Shown here piece after piece: positions 1 through 12,509 of a DNA stretch of 64,000 bases (within the stretch, counting starts at the first letter, position 1; every line of letters starts with the position of its first letter). Source of the stretch: Bemisia tabaci (taxonomy: Eukaryota; Arthropoda; Insecta; Hemiptera; Aleyrodidae); the NCBI RefSeq assembly GCF_918797505.1, contig NC_092795.1:20695131-20759130 (forward strand). The letters are read 5' to 3'. Both the position numbers and the translations under genes were made by a program. The notes below the pieces were generated by a model. It saw only the letters and a list, made by a program, of their open reading frames with translations. It searched no databases and was not told the DNA's origin.

Positions 1-3000
1 TTTTTAGTAACATTCGAAAAATTATTGAAGGTTCTTCCTTAGCAGAGTATCACCTACTTCAGGTTCAAACACTGATGGGTAGGTCTGAAAATTACCCTGG
101 TCATCATAGTCGTGCATCAAGCATCTCTTTCGCATGCGGTAGAGAGAATTCATATTAAGATGAAAATGGTCACCAAATTTCTCTGTAACTATTTCTTAAT
201 AATTGAATTTTCCGGTAATTTGATTTTAAATTTTACGGTCTTTTATTCATCGAGTAAGGCAATTTTATCGTATATCGGGGGAGAAGTTGATATAACTACC
301 GGGAAAAATACGCTGTCACGATTATTTTGGTTGATTAACAATCACATGCAGCGTTTCCAACTCTCGGAATTTTTTTCCCTGCGCGAGCTGCGGCATAAGA
401 TATAGCTACAGCTGGAAAATGCATGTACCTATCTCCGATTGCGACGTTACAAATACCCGCTCAAGTTTTATTTCTTTTTTAATTTTTTTCCCAATTTTTT
501 TTTTAAATTGTTTGTCTTTAAGTATAATTATTTCTAAAACTACCTAATCAAAAGCTTTTTCCCAAATCCGCGAGTTTCCTTTTTGAATCAAAATAGTTTA
601 CAGTCAATTTCAACGGGTTGGATAGTTTACCTTAAAAAAATCGTAATCAGAGATTTCAAAACGTTGCCACGGAAATACGCATTTTTCGGAGTTGGACATC
701 GATACTTACTGCATTCATCTAAACCGATTCAAATTGGTCTCCCAATTAATTATGATTGTTTAACAGCAATTTATCTACTCTTAGAACCACTGAAGAGTTT
801 GTAGGATTAAACGTGATGCATTTCGTTTCTGAAACAGTACATCGGCGTTTCAACCTAGTGTCATGTTTAATCAGTTTTGCCAGTGGTTTAAATATGTAGA
901 AAATATCCTGTAGTGGACAGGTCTGATTTTTAATTCCTTCTTACGTGGAGATGTAGATACTCAAATTTGTGAAAAGTTTTTCAGCCGCATGTTTGCTCGA
1001 AATATGCTCGAAATGGCGGTTTGGAAAACCCCATCTTAAATGACAGTTCATGCGCACAGGAGTAGCACTAGGCGCTATGTTATTAATAAAGTCTCAGCAG
1101 TAAAACAGCTTATCATCATGTTAATAATGAATCTAATGAAAACAAAGAGAAAATGCTGAATCTATCGCTCACTCACTTTTTAAGAGCGAGCTGTGAGGGA
1201 AATTTCAGTCGAAAACATCTTCATACATTTTTTTTTTCACTCACCGCATTTATACGTCGAAAAATTAAATATTCAAGATGAAAATGTATTATTTGTAAAA
1301 TTTATAAAAATAACCTAATGTATTTTTCCATTTAATAACTGAGTTGAATCCTTGAAAAATCGATTTTCAAACGATGTAACGTTGACGTTATCTCTACTTA
1401 CAAATTAGAGAGCAAAGGGTGTGAAGAAATATTTCAACCACATTGTTCTTACCTACTGCGACTTCAAATCGATCTCTAAAACCGCTCATGCAAAAGTTTT
1501 AGCTTCGTTGATCCATAAATCTTTGTACAATAAAGAGTCTCGCTCGGTGATGCAAGTTTCTCTACCTATCCTGCAGTCTCAACGTTACTCGGCAAATATA
1601 GTGTCAGGATATTCAAAGATTTATTAATGCCGATAGCTCGCGTCTGGTAAAAAGTTGAGCGCCTTCTTTACTTTGATCCGCAACATAGTATACGTCAGCT
1701 AGTACCTCCTTCTCGCCTAGTTTCAGGCGCTGAGAGGCAAGAGGCAAGAGCTCGGCTCTGAGGGTAATCTCCATGCAGAGAAAGAACCAAAGAGAAGTAT
1801 GAAAAAAATAAGAATACGCTCTTTTTACGTGAAAATTTGCATTGCCATGTGATTTGTTTATTGAAGGCTACACATATAAAAGATTAAACAGAAATGGAAT
1901 GATTTTATTTAATAATAATACATATTATTACTACTCACAAGGATCTAAATTTTTGACTAAATTTGGATTTTAATGATAAAGTCTTATAGATTAGCTAAAC
2001 AACAAAGAAAAAAAGAAAAAAAAAAAATGAATTTTTAAAAAAAATAAAAATAATATGAATGTTCTAATTACCTCTAATGCTAACGAAAATATTGAATGTC
2101 ACTCGGAAAAAAGTATAGTAAATTTTATTTTCTGTATAGGTGTGAGACCCAGGGATACAAATGAAAGGTGACAAATCGTAAAATCTGGTGGAATGCATTA
2201 CAATACACTGGTTAAAGACTATTGAAATGTGGTAAATGTTACCCCCAGAAATTCTTTATTTGAATACTTAAATACGAACGTTTATAAAAGTATATCCTCG
2301 GATTCTTTTGATTTTCAGTCGGCATTTATTAGCTGACTCCGGTCAATGTCTCTAATTATTAATTCTGAAACTTTTTGTCAAATTGCGGAAAGAGAGACTC
2401 ATATTCGGATAGACTTTACCCTAGGGGAACCAAGCGTTTTGAAAACCGATTGATCGTCTGTTGGTTTGCAGCACTTAAAAAAACCACAACAGTTATGATT
2501 GAATGAAAAATAATGTCAATGAAAAGAAGAGACATAAATATATTTTTTTTACTAGACGAGAAATCTTCAGTATTTGCCTGATAGTGCTCTCAAAGTTCTT
2601 CAAGGAACAAAGTTCCTTGAAGAAACCTACTGATCACTTGGTTTCATTTCTGTTATCTCTTTTCCGGATTAACAATGAGTAGGTAGCCAACTAATGGAAT
2701 AAATTATCGGTTTATGACCTAAGTTAACTTCTTTGATACTAAATGTCTAAAAAATAATCTATCGGTCGTTTAGGTTGAAATGATAACACCATCGCGCATC
2801 GATGATTTTTTACAAGAGCAAATGCTGAATTCTACCCTCCACTTTTAAGGCTAATCGCTTTGCAGGTCTACAATGTTCCATTTTGCTCGAACTGCCCATT
2901 TTTTTGAATGCTTACCGATTGTCTATTTAAAGAGAAAGTACTAGATATCACTAAATATTCGTATGAAATATACACACAGAACTTGATTAATACCTTTGAC

Positions 3001-3003
3001 TTT
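1..3003. other. No gene recognised (AT-rich flank)
   Basis: I see no exon with credible splice sites or coding bias here. Open frames are short, AT-biased and lack good starts. The stretch has several A/T runs and a short hairpin (listed separately). It is probably intergenic DNA downstream of the minus-strand secreted-protein gene. Confidence 0.5.
2595..2625. repeat. Short perfect hairpin
   Basis: GTTCTTCAAGGAAC is followed, after a three-base AAA loop, by its near-exact complement (13 of 14 bases). The arms sit in plain AT-rich DNA. It may be a relic of a small inverted-repeat element or chance. There is no U-run beyond it to suggest a processing or termination signal. Confidence 0.6.
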
Positions 3004-3021
3004 TTATTTGATTTTTTAATG

Positions 3022-3035
3022 TTTATTTATTTATT
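3022..3035 (-). promoter_or_regulatory. Overlapping poly(A) signals for the secreted-protein gene
   Basis: Read on the minus strand this is AATAAATAAATAAA, three overlapping canonical AATAAA hexamers about 130 bases downstream of the stop codon of the four-exon gene at 3165-9421. That spacing would give a short 3' UTR, as expected for a compact insect gene. Confidence 0.55.
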
Positions 3036-3164
3036 TTCTTAAAGATAAAAGTTTGCAAGCATCTAGAGTGCTCAAGTTACAGCAAGCGTTCTGTCAATTT
3101 GCCTTCAATACTGTGTCGCATTCCTGAAGCCGATCAATTATCCGCACCCACGAGCAGAATTGTT

Positions 3165-5058
3165 TCAGTTTATGGCTAAAGTAATTCTCCAAAATCCGTT
3201 ATATTCATACAACCAATTGGGAATTGAAGATTTAAAATCGGTTGAGATGTGGTCGTATGCAGTTCCAATTTCAGCCCTTAAGCGGGTATCGTAATCATCG
3301 CTTTCCTTAAGGACGTCATGAAGCTTGAGCAGGCGGATTTTGCGTTCACCGGACAACAGACTCTTTCTCATTCTTCGGTGAAGCATGATGCACTGATTTC
3401 GGAAAGGAACCGTCTCATTCCTAAACAAATGTGTAAAAATTAGACTGGGGGGCAAGTGACATTTAAACCCTCCTCTAGGAGCCTATAAGAGACTAAAACG
3501 TCTCAAAACACTCAGGTCACAAATGTTGACTTGAAAACTGGTGGATTCTTAGTGATAATACCCGTATCTCTGGATAAGAAAATCCAACCCGAATCCCGGC
3601 GCGAATTTTGCCGAGTAAACAAATAGACGAAGAAGCTTCGTTTCCATTTCCCACTAATTAAATATTGTTGATGGCATTTTAACACCTGACTGATATCAGT
3701 GACTTTAGGGTAAAATTTTCGTGCTTGCGTTGATCAGCAGTATGTCAGTGTGAGTCAAGGGCAATCCGACTAGTCTTCTAATGTTCAAATGACACATTTT
3801 AAGACCGAGTTTTGATTGTTTATTCCTCTTTATTTTAATTTTCTAACGGTACTATTTTCCCTTTCTTTTGCATATCCACCTCTCCCCCTCCCCTCCCCTA
3901 AAACTATGAATCAGAAATTAGAACAAGCGTGCCTCCTCATACTTCTAGATCTATTTTGTTTTTTTCCTCCTCACTATCAAGAGATAGTATAATTTAAGTT
4001 AAAATATAATGGTATTTTTTGTAAAAATTTTATGTTTACAGTTGATCTAAGCTTTTAAAGATATCGTAAAGGAATCGTGTCGCAAACGGGAAAAATTCAT
4101 TTTGTAAAGCAACTTTCAGGGCTTGTAATTGACGCCCTCTAAATATGCTTTAATGAGGGGGAGGTCATTTGCATGGGAAGTTGAGATATTTTGACATTTT
4201 AAGTCCCCCCCCTCCCATTTTTGTGTTGCCGCAGGTCATGGCCAAAGACACTCACACCTGTAACGGATCAAAAATTCACCAGCTTTCAGATTGGTAATGC
4301 GGAGTTCACTCTAAAATCAAGCTTTTTTGAGAAAAATTGGAAAACGCGCGGAAAAGTCGGAATTCTGAGTAATTTTAGGAGGTTTATAGGGATGCTTACT
4401 CCCCCCTCCCCTCCTCCCACCACGATAGAATTCTTGTAAACAAAAAAAATTCTTATTCTACTAGTCGAGAGCTTCAAGAAAATCACCATCTTCAAAATTC
4501 CCAGGGGGGGGGGAGAGTTACCTACTGGGTTACCCTTTGCTGGCCCATTTTTTAATTTTTTTTTTTTATTTGCACACAAAAAACCCGTAGAACACTTTCA
4601 GATTAACATTATATCTTTAAAAGCTTAAATCAACTGTAAACATAAAATTTTTACAAAAAATACAATTATATTTTAACTTAAAGTATACCATCTCTTGATA
4701 GTGAGGAGGAAAAAAAAATAAAACAGATCAACTTAGTATTGAAAGTGTTTTTTTGTTTTATCGCTTATCTAAGCTACATACAAAGCTATATATCTAGCTA
4801 TATAAGATTATACTGCTAAACTAAGGAACCTCCTGATCGTATTCGAGGAGTATGAGGAGGCACGCTTGTTCTAATTGCTGACCGATGACCGAGGGGGACG
4901 AATTGAAACTGAGGACTATCAAATGAAAAATCTGCCGGAAAAAAAAAACCGGATGGAAATCGAAACCCCCGACTATGGTTTACCACAGCCGGTGGAACAA
5001 GACGCTTAAATTGTCATGTCTTCGATAAGATTCGCCACTTTTTCTCCCGGAAGAACTA

Positions 5059-5094
<36 letters not shown>

Positions 5095-8000
5095 AAAAAT
5101 CTGCAAAGCACTTGATGTAACTTGTGACGCCTTGCTTCCTCCTTTAAAGAATTTGAGAAAACAATTGATAAGTCGATGATAGGTCAACCTGGAAACCAGA
5201 GGAAAAATAAAGTGGCTTGACCGTTTTGGCACTCACCTGTATAAGATGTCCCGGGAGTAATAAAGGTGCACTGTTATAATTCTTCGTAAATTTTCGGGAG
5301 ATAAACCGGAATTCGAATCGTATGAGTTTGATGGTAAGGGTATGAGTCCTCCAAAAAGCGGGTTCCCTAGTACATTTGGTTCTACAACTAGAACCTGTTC
5401 TGAGGAGGCACTATCGACTTGTTTCATTTCTTCTCGAACAAGAATCGGCCTCGCTCCAATGAGACCTAGGTGAGGAAACACGTAGGCTACCCTGTAGAGA
5501 CAGAAAAATATGAGACAAGTCTTTTCACAGTCGCAAACATCCATATTATAAAACCTATGTCTCCTCATTTACTTATTGTTTATTTTTTTATTGAATCTCC
5601 AGTGGCGTACAAGGGGGAGGGGGCTAGGGGGGCCTGACCTCTCGGACAATTGAAAATAGTATCAGCTGCCCCCCCCCCCCCCCCAATTATGAGTGGTGGG
5701 AAAAGACCTCGTCAAGGATAATTATCTCCCTGTAGAGTCTTCAATGAAAACACTGTGTTCATTCAGTCAGTACTTGTAGTGTATTTTCCGAAGGAAATAC
5801 ACTATTGCGTTCTCTCATGATGTCAGACCTGGACCAGACACCATGTAATGAGCATCGATCATGGGTCGTAGATTACGAATATGTATGCCGTTCGAATTCT
5901 TCTTTAAAATTTCATCATGACAACCTCAACATGCGTCCAAATAGAGTTAAAATTTCAACTTTCCAGATGTTTTGAATATGCAACGATTCGGAAATATTCT
6001 GTTCTGAAAGTAAAAAAGCGTAATTTTCCTGCAGAAATTAATGGAAAATATCCGTCACGGAAGCCTCAAAATGCATATAAATATATATTTAAACCAACGA
6101 ACGAAATTTAAGGTAATTAAATTTGACCGTTTAAATTCATTTTTTTTTTACATTTGCCTGACATTTGGGGACTTGAGAACGTAATGTTGAACTAACCAAG
6201 ATAACGTTGGAGCAAAGATGGGGTGAATCGGCTCATTTCGCGAGAAAATCGTATGACTTTTGAACTGAAGTATTTGGGGGTCCGGAACCCCCCTTGAAAT
6301 TAGTTCTAAAAGACTCCTGTGATTTTTACTTAAACGTGCTTATAATTTGGTAAATTCTACCAAATCTATTCTATTTCCACCAATTCTATTTTGGTTCTTT
6401 CTACGACAAGTTGAACCAAAGTTGTAATTTCTTGAAAATAGGTCAAATTTGACCTTTGACTTATCCTAACCCGATCAAAAATTAAGATATGGATATGCGG
6501 TTTGCGCCCAAATTCTTAGCTTTTAATGCCCTTTCCATTGAGTAATTACAAGATAGGAGTTATACCACTTGAAAAAAATAATTTGCCCCCCCCCCCCCCC
6601 GCCTCCCTTTGAGGAGGAGAAAGAGTTTCAAAGGCGGTTTGAAAGATCTTTATGGAAGTTTTTAGGAGGGTTTCGTGCGACTTAGCATTACTGGATTGAC
6701 AGATAACGGTCATGGGAATGAGACTAAAGTAATATTGAATATTCAAACAAATAACCTTGAAATAGAGACGCAGTCGGGAACTTCACAGGCAGCAGAAACG
6801 TTGTACTTTTTTTTCAGGAATGATAATCTTTTTTCTGGGTCTGTTCCATAGTTCCCTTTGGAGGTTGAATACTGCTCTTTTTCCAAGGAGATCAAATCCG
6901 CCATCTCCTCCAAGAACTGGACCGGAGTTGTGTTCCAGTAAGCAGCCTTCTCCACCAACATTCTTGAAATGTCACTAGAATCAAAATTGTGGAGGAGCTC
7001 CAGTGCAATACTGCTCTTATTGTTGTAGTAGTCTAGCATGTACTCGAAGTCTTTATCCTGTAAGGAGCCATTGATTCTCTCCATGTACGAGGCATAATCT
7101 ATAGTTGGAGGGACGATAGGACTCTCGGCCTCATGATTTAAGCTACGCAAGTTTGTGTATGGATCCGCGGGTTGAGGATTCCTCGATGCTGAAATAGGAA
7201 GACTTTAATTGTATGAGCAAAAAGAAATCAAGCCACATGAGAGTTGGACCCTTTGTTAAGAAGTAAAGAAAATATACGTCTAGTTGAGCTTTAAACGATT
7301 CTTCACTTAATGTTTTCCAAAGTATGGCTTGGCTCTCTTGGTTAGCTCCGTCTTAGCTTCACGGAAGAAATCATCGAAGAAAGGTATATCGATAAAGGCC
7401 GTTTTTGGGCCTACCCTAACTGATTGTCCCCAACTCTATACGATTTGTTGCTCATCGGGGTTCAGAATGCTTGGAAGGCATCGTGATTCAGTCATTTTCG
7501 GTCTCTTTTCGAGTCTAATACTGACCTAAATATGGGTCTAAAGACCGACTTGGGCGAAAAATGCAGATTTTTTGGCATACGACTGCAAACCCGCCATAAC
7601 CCGAATTTTTCGCTAAAATTGGCCCTTAGACCCATATTCAGGCCAGTATTAGACCCAAAAAGAGACCGAAAATGACCAAATCATGTGCTTTCCGTAAAAC
7701 ATTGGCCATCAGTGAGCAAACACTTGTAGAGATTCTGAGTGGGCCCAAAACAGCCCTTATTGATACCATACCCTTTCTTTCATTGAGTACAAGTTTGAAT
7801 GGCAATTTCGGAAACTATGAGAAGTTTTTTTGAAATTATCCGGCATTTTCACGTAAGGTAAGGAAATAAGACTTAGGCGAAAAGGCAACGATAAATCAGA
7901 ATAAGAAGAGAAAAAATAAGAGCCATCGCTACGACCATAACCAGAAATCTGATGATGTCCAGTTGGTGTTTTTTAAAGTTTTTTTCTAAGGAGACGACCA

Positions 8001-8594
8001 AATATTGATCAAGAGAATGGTTTTATTTTTATTAGCTTTTGTTCACGCAGGAACAAAAAAATCACTGTTAAAAAACACTCTGATTGACAAATAAATGTGC
8101 TTTGATTTACTTAAATTCTTATTTTGACTTTTTAAGCGTGCCTATAGGGCTCGCTTTTTGAAATCACTCGGATGTACTGTAGTACAGCACACCGATCGAC
8201 CAATGCTTTTCAAGGGGCGGTCCGAATTTTTTTTCCGTCGGATCCGTTCTTCCGTTTTTGAACCGTTATAGTGTCAAGCCCTGAAGGTCATTCATCGAGA
8301 AACCGAATTATCCTGTTACTGGAAACCCTTGAGAACATTTTCCCGTGGAAACCGTATTATTTTCTTTCATAGGTACGTCAAATAAGCTTTTCTACGCTCG
8401 GAGGATTTAAATTAGAAGTTTAAATGCCGCCATAACTATTTAGCGAATCAGCGTCTTTTCAAAAGCGGTTAAACCCAAGTTGGCTGCATCTCCATAGTTA
8501 CAACTGCAGCGAAGTGAGCAATCTCCAATTCGACCAATTGGAAGGCAGAGTTTTGGAGGTTAGGTTCCCTTGTTGATTCTCTGAGTGTAAGTTG

Positions 8595-8641
<47 letters not shown>

Positions 8642-9421
8642 TGTCACGTTTTTTTTTTTTTATTTCCAGAAAAGATACCTTAAAGTCTCATTTTAATACA
8701 AATCAATCGAAGAAAAGAGAAAAGACAAAGTTTGACTCATTAAACAGAGTAAACTCCATACTCTGCTGCTGCAAACTGAGCAATCTCCAACATGACGCAA
8801 CAAACTGAACAATTTCCAAACTTTAATTTGAAATTCTGAATGAACCAATTCAGTTAAATGATTTATGATGTTATTTTCTTTGTTCATCCAATATAATTAT
8901 GTTACTTTCTTTATTCAATAAAATGTATTTTCAATAAAATGTATTTACATTCAACGGTATCAAATCAATAATTCCTCCCCAATTTGCAGAGAGTACTAAT
9001 TTATACACATCTCGTTGAAATGGAAATAGTGCACACACTAGATTTCAGTTCTTCGGCACGCTTTTCCAATATATTCATGTTGGATGTTTCTTCTTGTTTT
9101 TTTTCTTTAAATGCTGATGAATGAGAGAAAATGTATATGTTAAGGCATTTAAAGTAGTTAATAAGTATACAAGTCTATGTCGACATTAAGACATAGTTGA
9201 TTAGTAGAGAGGAGTGTCAAACTGCATCTGTATATTTTTCCCATAGATCCAGTAATTGAACAAGAGAATATCAATATGCTGTTAAATCATTTCGTATATT
9301 TTTTTTGTTTTTTTTTCTGTGGTTTTTCAAATTACGAGTAAAAACTGGACTTACCGGCGATGCCAAGCAAGAATGCCATAACATAGAAACTGCAATGAAT
9401 ATTAATTCTTCCGGGTTGCAT
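3165..9421 (-). CDS. Four-exon gene for a putative secreted protein, family unknown
   Basis: I assemble exons 9421-9355, 7188-6756, 5491-5237 and 3420-3165 (67, 433, 255 and 256 nt). Together they make 1011 nt, or 336 residues plus stop. The start is a true ATG. Residues 1-23 look like a signal peptide with hydrophobic core FYVMAFLLGIA, so the mature protein probably begins near S24. Junctions: exon 1 has a GTAAG donor, exon 2 begins after TATTTCAG, exon 3 lies between CTCTACAG and GTGAGT, and exon 4 begins after TTGTTTAG. All three joins keep the frame (1+2, 2+1, 2+1), and the last two rebuild an AGG arginine codon. The weakest site is the exon 2 donor AAG|GTTATT. Without it, translation stops three codons later, giving about 170 residues. 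The mature chain is acidic in exons 2-3 and basic in exon 4 (HRRMRKS near residues 264-270), with few cysteines. I recognise no family. An extracellular or salivary protein is possible but unproven. Confidence 0.6.
3911..4881. mobile_element. Foldback element in intron 3 of the secreted-protein gene
   Basis: The left arm (about 3911-4070) reappears as its reverse complement at about 4608-4881. Both outer ends read TCAG(A/C)AATTAGAACAAGCG. The inner arm shares TTGTAAAAATTTTATGTTTA at high identity. The right arm carries about 110 extra bases (roughly 4739-4850) that are absent from the left, so the element has been modified since it formed. The centre is C- and G-run rich with no ORF. I see no clear target duplication. 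Confidence 0.75.
5060..5092. repeat. Poly(A) tract
   Basis: About 33 consecutive A residues lie within intron 3 of the secreted-protein gene. This could be a retroposon tail, but I cannot see a body attached to it. Confidence 0.9.
5600..5690. other. G/C-run sequence, possible transposon remnant
   Basis: The stretch starts CAGTGGCGTA followed by G runs and closes near a run of 16 C. CAGTGGCGTA-type ends occur in animal hAT-like elements, but I cannot find a matching opposite end. It lies in the intron between exons 2 and 3 of the secreted-protein gene. Confidence 0.25.
7365..7790. mobile_element. Long palindrome (MITE-like) in intron 1 of the secreted-protein gene
   Basis: The left half (7365-7550) is mirrored by the right half (7612-7790). 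The shared core TCATTTTCGGTCTCTTTT appears in the left half and reversed in the right, followed in both by GGGTCTAA-type sequence. The outer parts also pair, with AAGG(C/G)(C/T)GTTTT(T/G)GGGCC-like arms. There is no ORF. The arms differ by scattered substitutions, so this is an old element rather than a recent one. Confidence 0.7.
8597..8640. repeat. Poly(T) tract
   Basis: A 44-base T run is followed shortly by a second shorter T run at about 8650-8661. It lies inside intron 1 of the secreted-protein gene. Confidence 0.9.
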
Positions 9422-9972
9422 CGTGGGTTGTACTCTTAGGAAGTGATAAAGATAACACCTAAATCATGGGAAACAAAATGTAAGTTTGTATTCGAGATCG
9501 ATCCAAAACAAAACAACCATATAAAATATAATTTTCAGACATTTTTGGCGTTTGTGTGACGCTACAAACATCTAACTCCTCTACGTCCATGGCGAGACTA
9601 TCAAGGGTATAACTTTGGAGTATATCATACACGAACATGAGTAAATTTGTAAAATATCTATGATTAAAGTCGAAATATGCGTATCTTCGGATTGCAGCGT
9701 TGTAAATCTTCACTCTGGCGCGATTCTTTTTAGAGGAAGAATACAGAGTTTTCTTAAAATCTCCCTTGAATTTTCATCCGTTATCAAACGATATTTTCCA
9801 AAAATGTATAGATTTATGGAATATATTTTGATTAGTTTTTTTTATACATAAAAGTAATCGGAGATTTTTAAACGATGCAATGCCAACGTACCAAAGTTGC
9901 GTTGCGTCTTTCGGGTTGAACTATCAATGTCCTATTATATTCAGACTACAGGGGGCACAGGCACACCCCCGG

Positions 9973-10020
9973 ACCGCAACCCGGTCGCATATTCCCAAAC
10001 CCCGCGTGGATTGTGAAATC
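9973..10020. repeat. GC-rich repeat segment, left member of an inverted pair
   Basis: About 46 bases (core TTCCCAAACCCCGCGTGGAT) match 11473-11517 in the opposite orientation at roughly 90 percent identity, while the flanks do not match. The surrounding 9947-10130 is unusually CpG-rich for this window. It is probably a fragment of a dispersed repeat. Confidence 0.6.
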
Positions 10021-10150
10021 CGTTTAGACCCCAACCGAAGCCCCTTGTGCGGGTCCGAGACTCCTCCGCACCGGCTCGGCTCAGGTAGTCTCTCATCTCC
10101 GTCCAACCTTCATGCCCTTCCTCTGATTTCTTCTCAACAGTTTTGGCCAC

Positions 10151-11216
10151 GAATTAATCGATGTAATATTTATTTATTCAGTTGAATCTTTTGAAACAGC
10201 AGAATTTGAGGACTTTTTCGGTAAAAGGGCGAATGGAGCTTGCCATGCTGTTGCGATTGCGCAGTTTTCTTACCGTTCGCGGCAAATGAAATTCATTCAC
10301 AGTCGATTTATGTCCTTTAAATCGCCAGGAAAAACTCTGAGCAGATTCAACGAAAAATAAACAGCAAAACAGTCGGATAGAGAACTACGTTGCACAATCT
10401 TAGCAGAAATGGACGTCTCATACGCCCTTTCACCGAAAAATGCCTAAATTACGTGCAGTGGAAATATTTTTTAATGCCGAAAATTTCGCAATGCAGAGTC
10501 ATGACGTCACCTTCGTTGATCGCATGATCAATAAACTTGTCTATTGGCTATGCCTACCGTTTTGTTCTTTGTAAAAAACATTTTTGATGGAAAACTCTCG
10601 GAACATTTTTAGAGCAGCGCAATGCATATGCATCTCACAAGCCTCTTTGATTAGTGGAATTTGCGGAGCTTTTGTACTGGAAAAAAATGATTACGTAAGA
10701 ATTAATATTCTTGAATTTGCCGCTAGGAGGAGATTTCTCTTGGCTTAAGCTGCAAAATGCGTACCTACTTTGAGAAAAAAGCCGCTGCCGCTCATATCAA
10801 GCAGGATTCGGCCTTATTCCAGTGACCTTATTCTTGATTCAAGAGCAGTATTCTTGACGAAAAATTCAAGTAATTTTTTTTTTCTTTTTTCAATTATTTC
10901 CTTTCTTTTACTTATATAGTTCTGCGCAGAACCTATCACCTTGCTTGAAAGGATAAACAGTAAACCTGGTGGTGAAGAAAAGTTATAAAAAAAAGTCTCT
11001 GCATTTGCGAGGATGAATATGCACTTGGTGTCTCACCCGAATCAATAGGAGAGCTATTAAAACCCCATTAAATAGGAATAGAAATTTTTATGAAAAATAA
11101 ATGTTCCCCAAAAAAAGTTCATCATTCAACTACGTTGTTTGAGAGACTGAACATAATGAATGAAGGCAGAAACCTAAAAATACTGTCAATGGTGCATTTC
11201 AAAATGCACTCAACAT
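10151..11216. other. No gene recognised
   Basis: Ordinary AT-rich sequence between two GC-rich repeat segments. There is no splice-bounded open frame and no inverted repeat that I can see. Confidence 0.45.
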
Positions 11217-11560
11217 GTGACAACTCTGCGAAGGGCTTGTTTTGAGGAGGAAGAAGATATTTTCCGGAAAACAAAAAGAGTGGACCGCGAGGTCACCCCC
11301 ATTCATTCCGAAGGGTTGAAGAGACAATCAGACGGGGCGGCGAGACGCGAGACGGGAGAAAGGAGAAAGGAGAGAGGATGGCCGCAGTGCCCAAGGCCAC
11401 TTGCTGAAGAGGCCCATGCCGACCGCGGCAGGGCTCAGAAGGCAGCGGCTAACGATTTTGAGGACAGGCTAGATTTTTCACAATCCACGCGGGGTTTGGG
11501 AATATGCAACCCGGTCCAACCCCCCGAAGCGAGTGATTTTGTGCGGAAATGAGGTTTAGC
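11217..11560. repeat. CpG-rich repeat segment, right member of an inverted pair
   Basis: This 340-base block is purine-, G- and CpG-rich compared with its neighbours. Bases 11473-11517 are the inverted partner of 9973-10020. An open frame of 111 codons exists on the plus strand but has low-complexity Arg/Glu composition and no ATG-based support. I treat it as repeat-derived. Confidence 0.4.
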
Positions 11561-12264
11561 GGGCGGAAAATTGCCCGGCGGTTCCTCAGAATTAAGGATC
11601 ACAAGGTTTCAACCCTTACAGTTTTACTTATGGGTGAATTCACGATAATGGGAATAGTCGTGTCGCCGTGGGTTATGAACGACATAGGGCAAAACGATTG
11701 AAAACCAAATTAATTAATCAATAGGAATGATGTCCCTGAACCTATCCATGCTAAAAAATATGATGAATTATTATTATATTTAATAATATGAGACTTTAAA
11801 GGCCGAAAATGTCCGGTCGGTTACGCGTCGCCAACCCCGATTTTGAAGCAAAAGAGCAATTTGCGGTAACATATCAGTACTGATCATGAACTCTTTGGCA
11901 ATATTTGCTGAAAAGAGACTCTAGTGTTCAAGAAAATTGCCAGTTTGAACTGAAATGTTTATTATTGAGCGAGAAAAGTCATAAGAAAGAGGTGTCGCCA
12001 CATTTGGCAACAAATTTTTGCAGTTGTATTAAGTGCAGTGTTTATCTCGCCAGATGGAGTCAGGAGTTTCAAAACTGCCATCAAATTGTTCGCTGAAGTC
12101 TTCTTGACAAAACCATTACTGATAAGTCAGTTTTTTTACAATGAAAACTTTAATTATTATGAAAACCAGTGATTTTTACGTGTGTAGCACTAATTCCTCA
12201 CTACGCAAAAACCTCAATTTAATAGTATTAAACTAAAAGGAAGTCTCCAAAGTTTAGAAAACTT

Positions 12265-12509
12265 TTAAGGCAGCATTAATTCCACCTCATAACTCAAGAA
12301 TTGCCAAGTTTCATCTTTTGTATCATCTTTAATCTCACATTTTTGAGTGTCGGTTACGCTGTGTCTGTTACGTAACCGACACAATTTGGCAGGGCCGCCA
12401 TGTTTGCGTGGACCTCCAGCAGTCCCGCGGGAAGCGCTGATACCTGATTCAATGGCTTGTTTATCAATCACTTTAACTTTGCACTGAATCAAAATAGAGT
12501 GTGCCAAAG
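12265..12509 (-). CDS. Candidate 3'-terminal coding exon, product unknown
   Basis: On the minus strand a pyrimidine-rich acceptor (CTTCCTTTTTCAG) opens an 80-codon frame that ends at TAA. Its first two bases complete a codon begun upstream, so this would be a last exon with an intron in phase 1. The peptide is hydrophilic, with a Gly/Arg/Lys-rich middle (SASRGTAGGPRKHGGPAK) and a charged end (KDDTKDETWQF). An ATTAAA-type poly(A) signal occurs about 40 bases beyond the stop. I could not find the preceding exon: the candidate at 16833-17049 has an incompatible phase. It may equally be chance. Confidence 0.3.

Noticed and set aside
2595..2625. Transcription terminator or heat-shock element
   Set aside because: No T-run follows, and the GAA/TTC units do not have heat-shock-element spacing.
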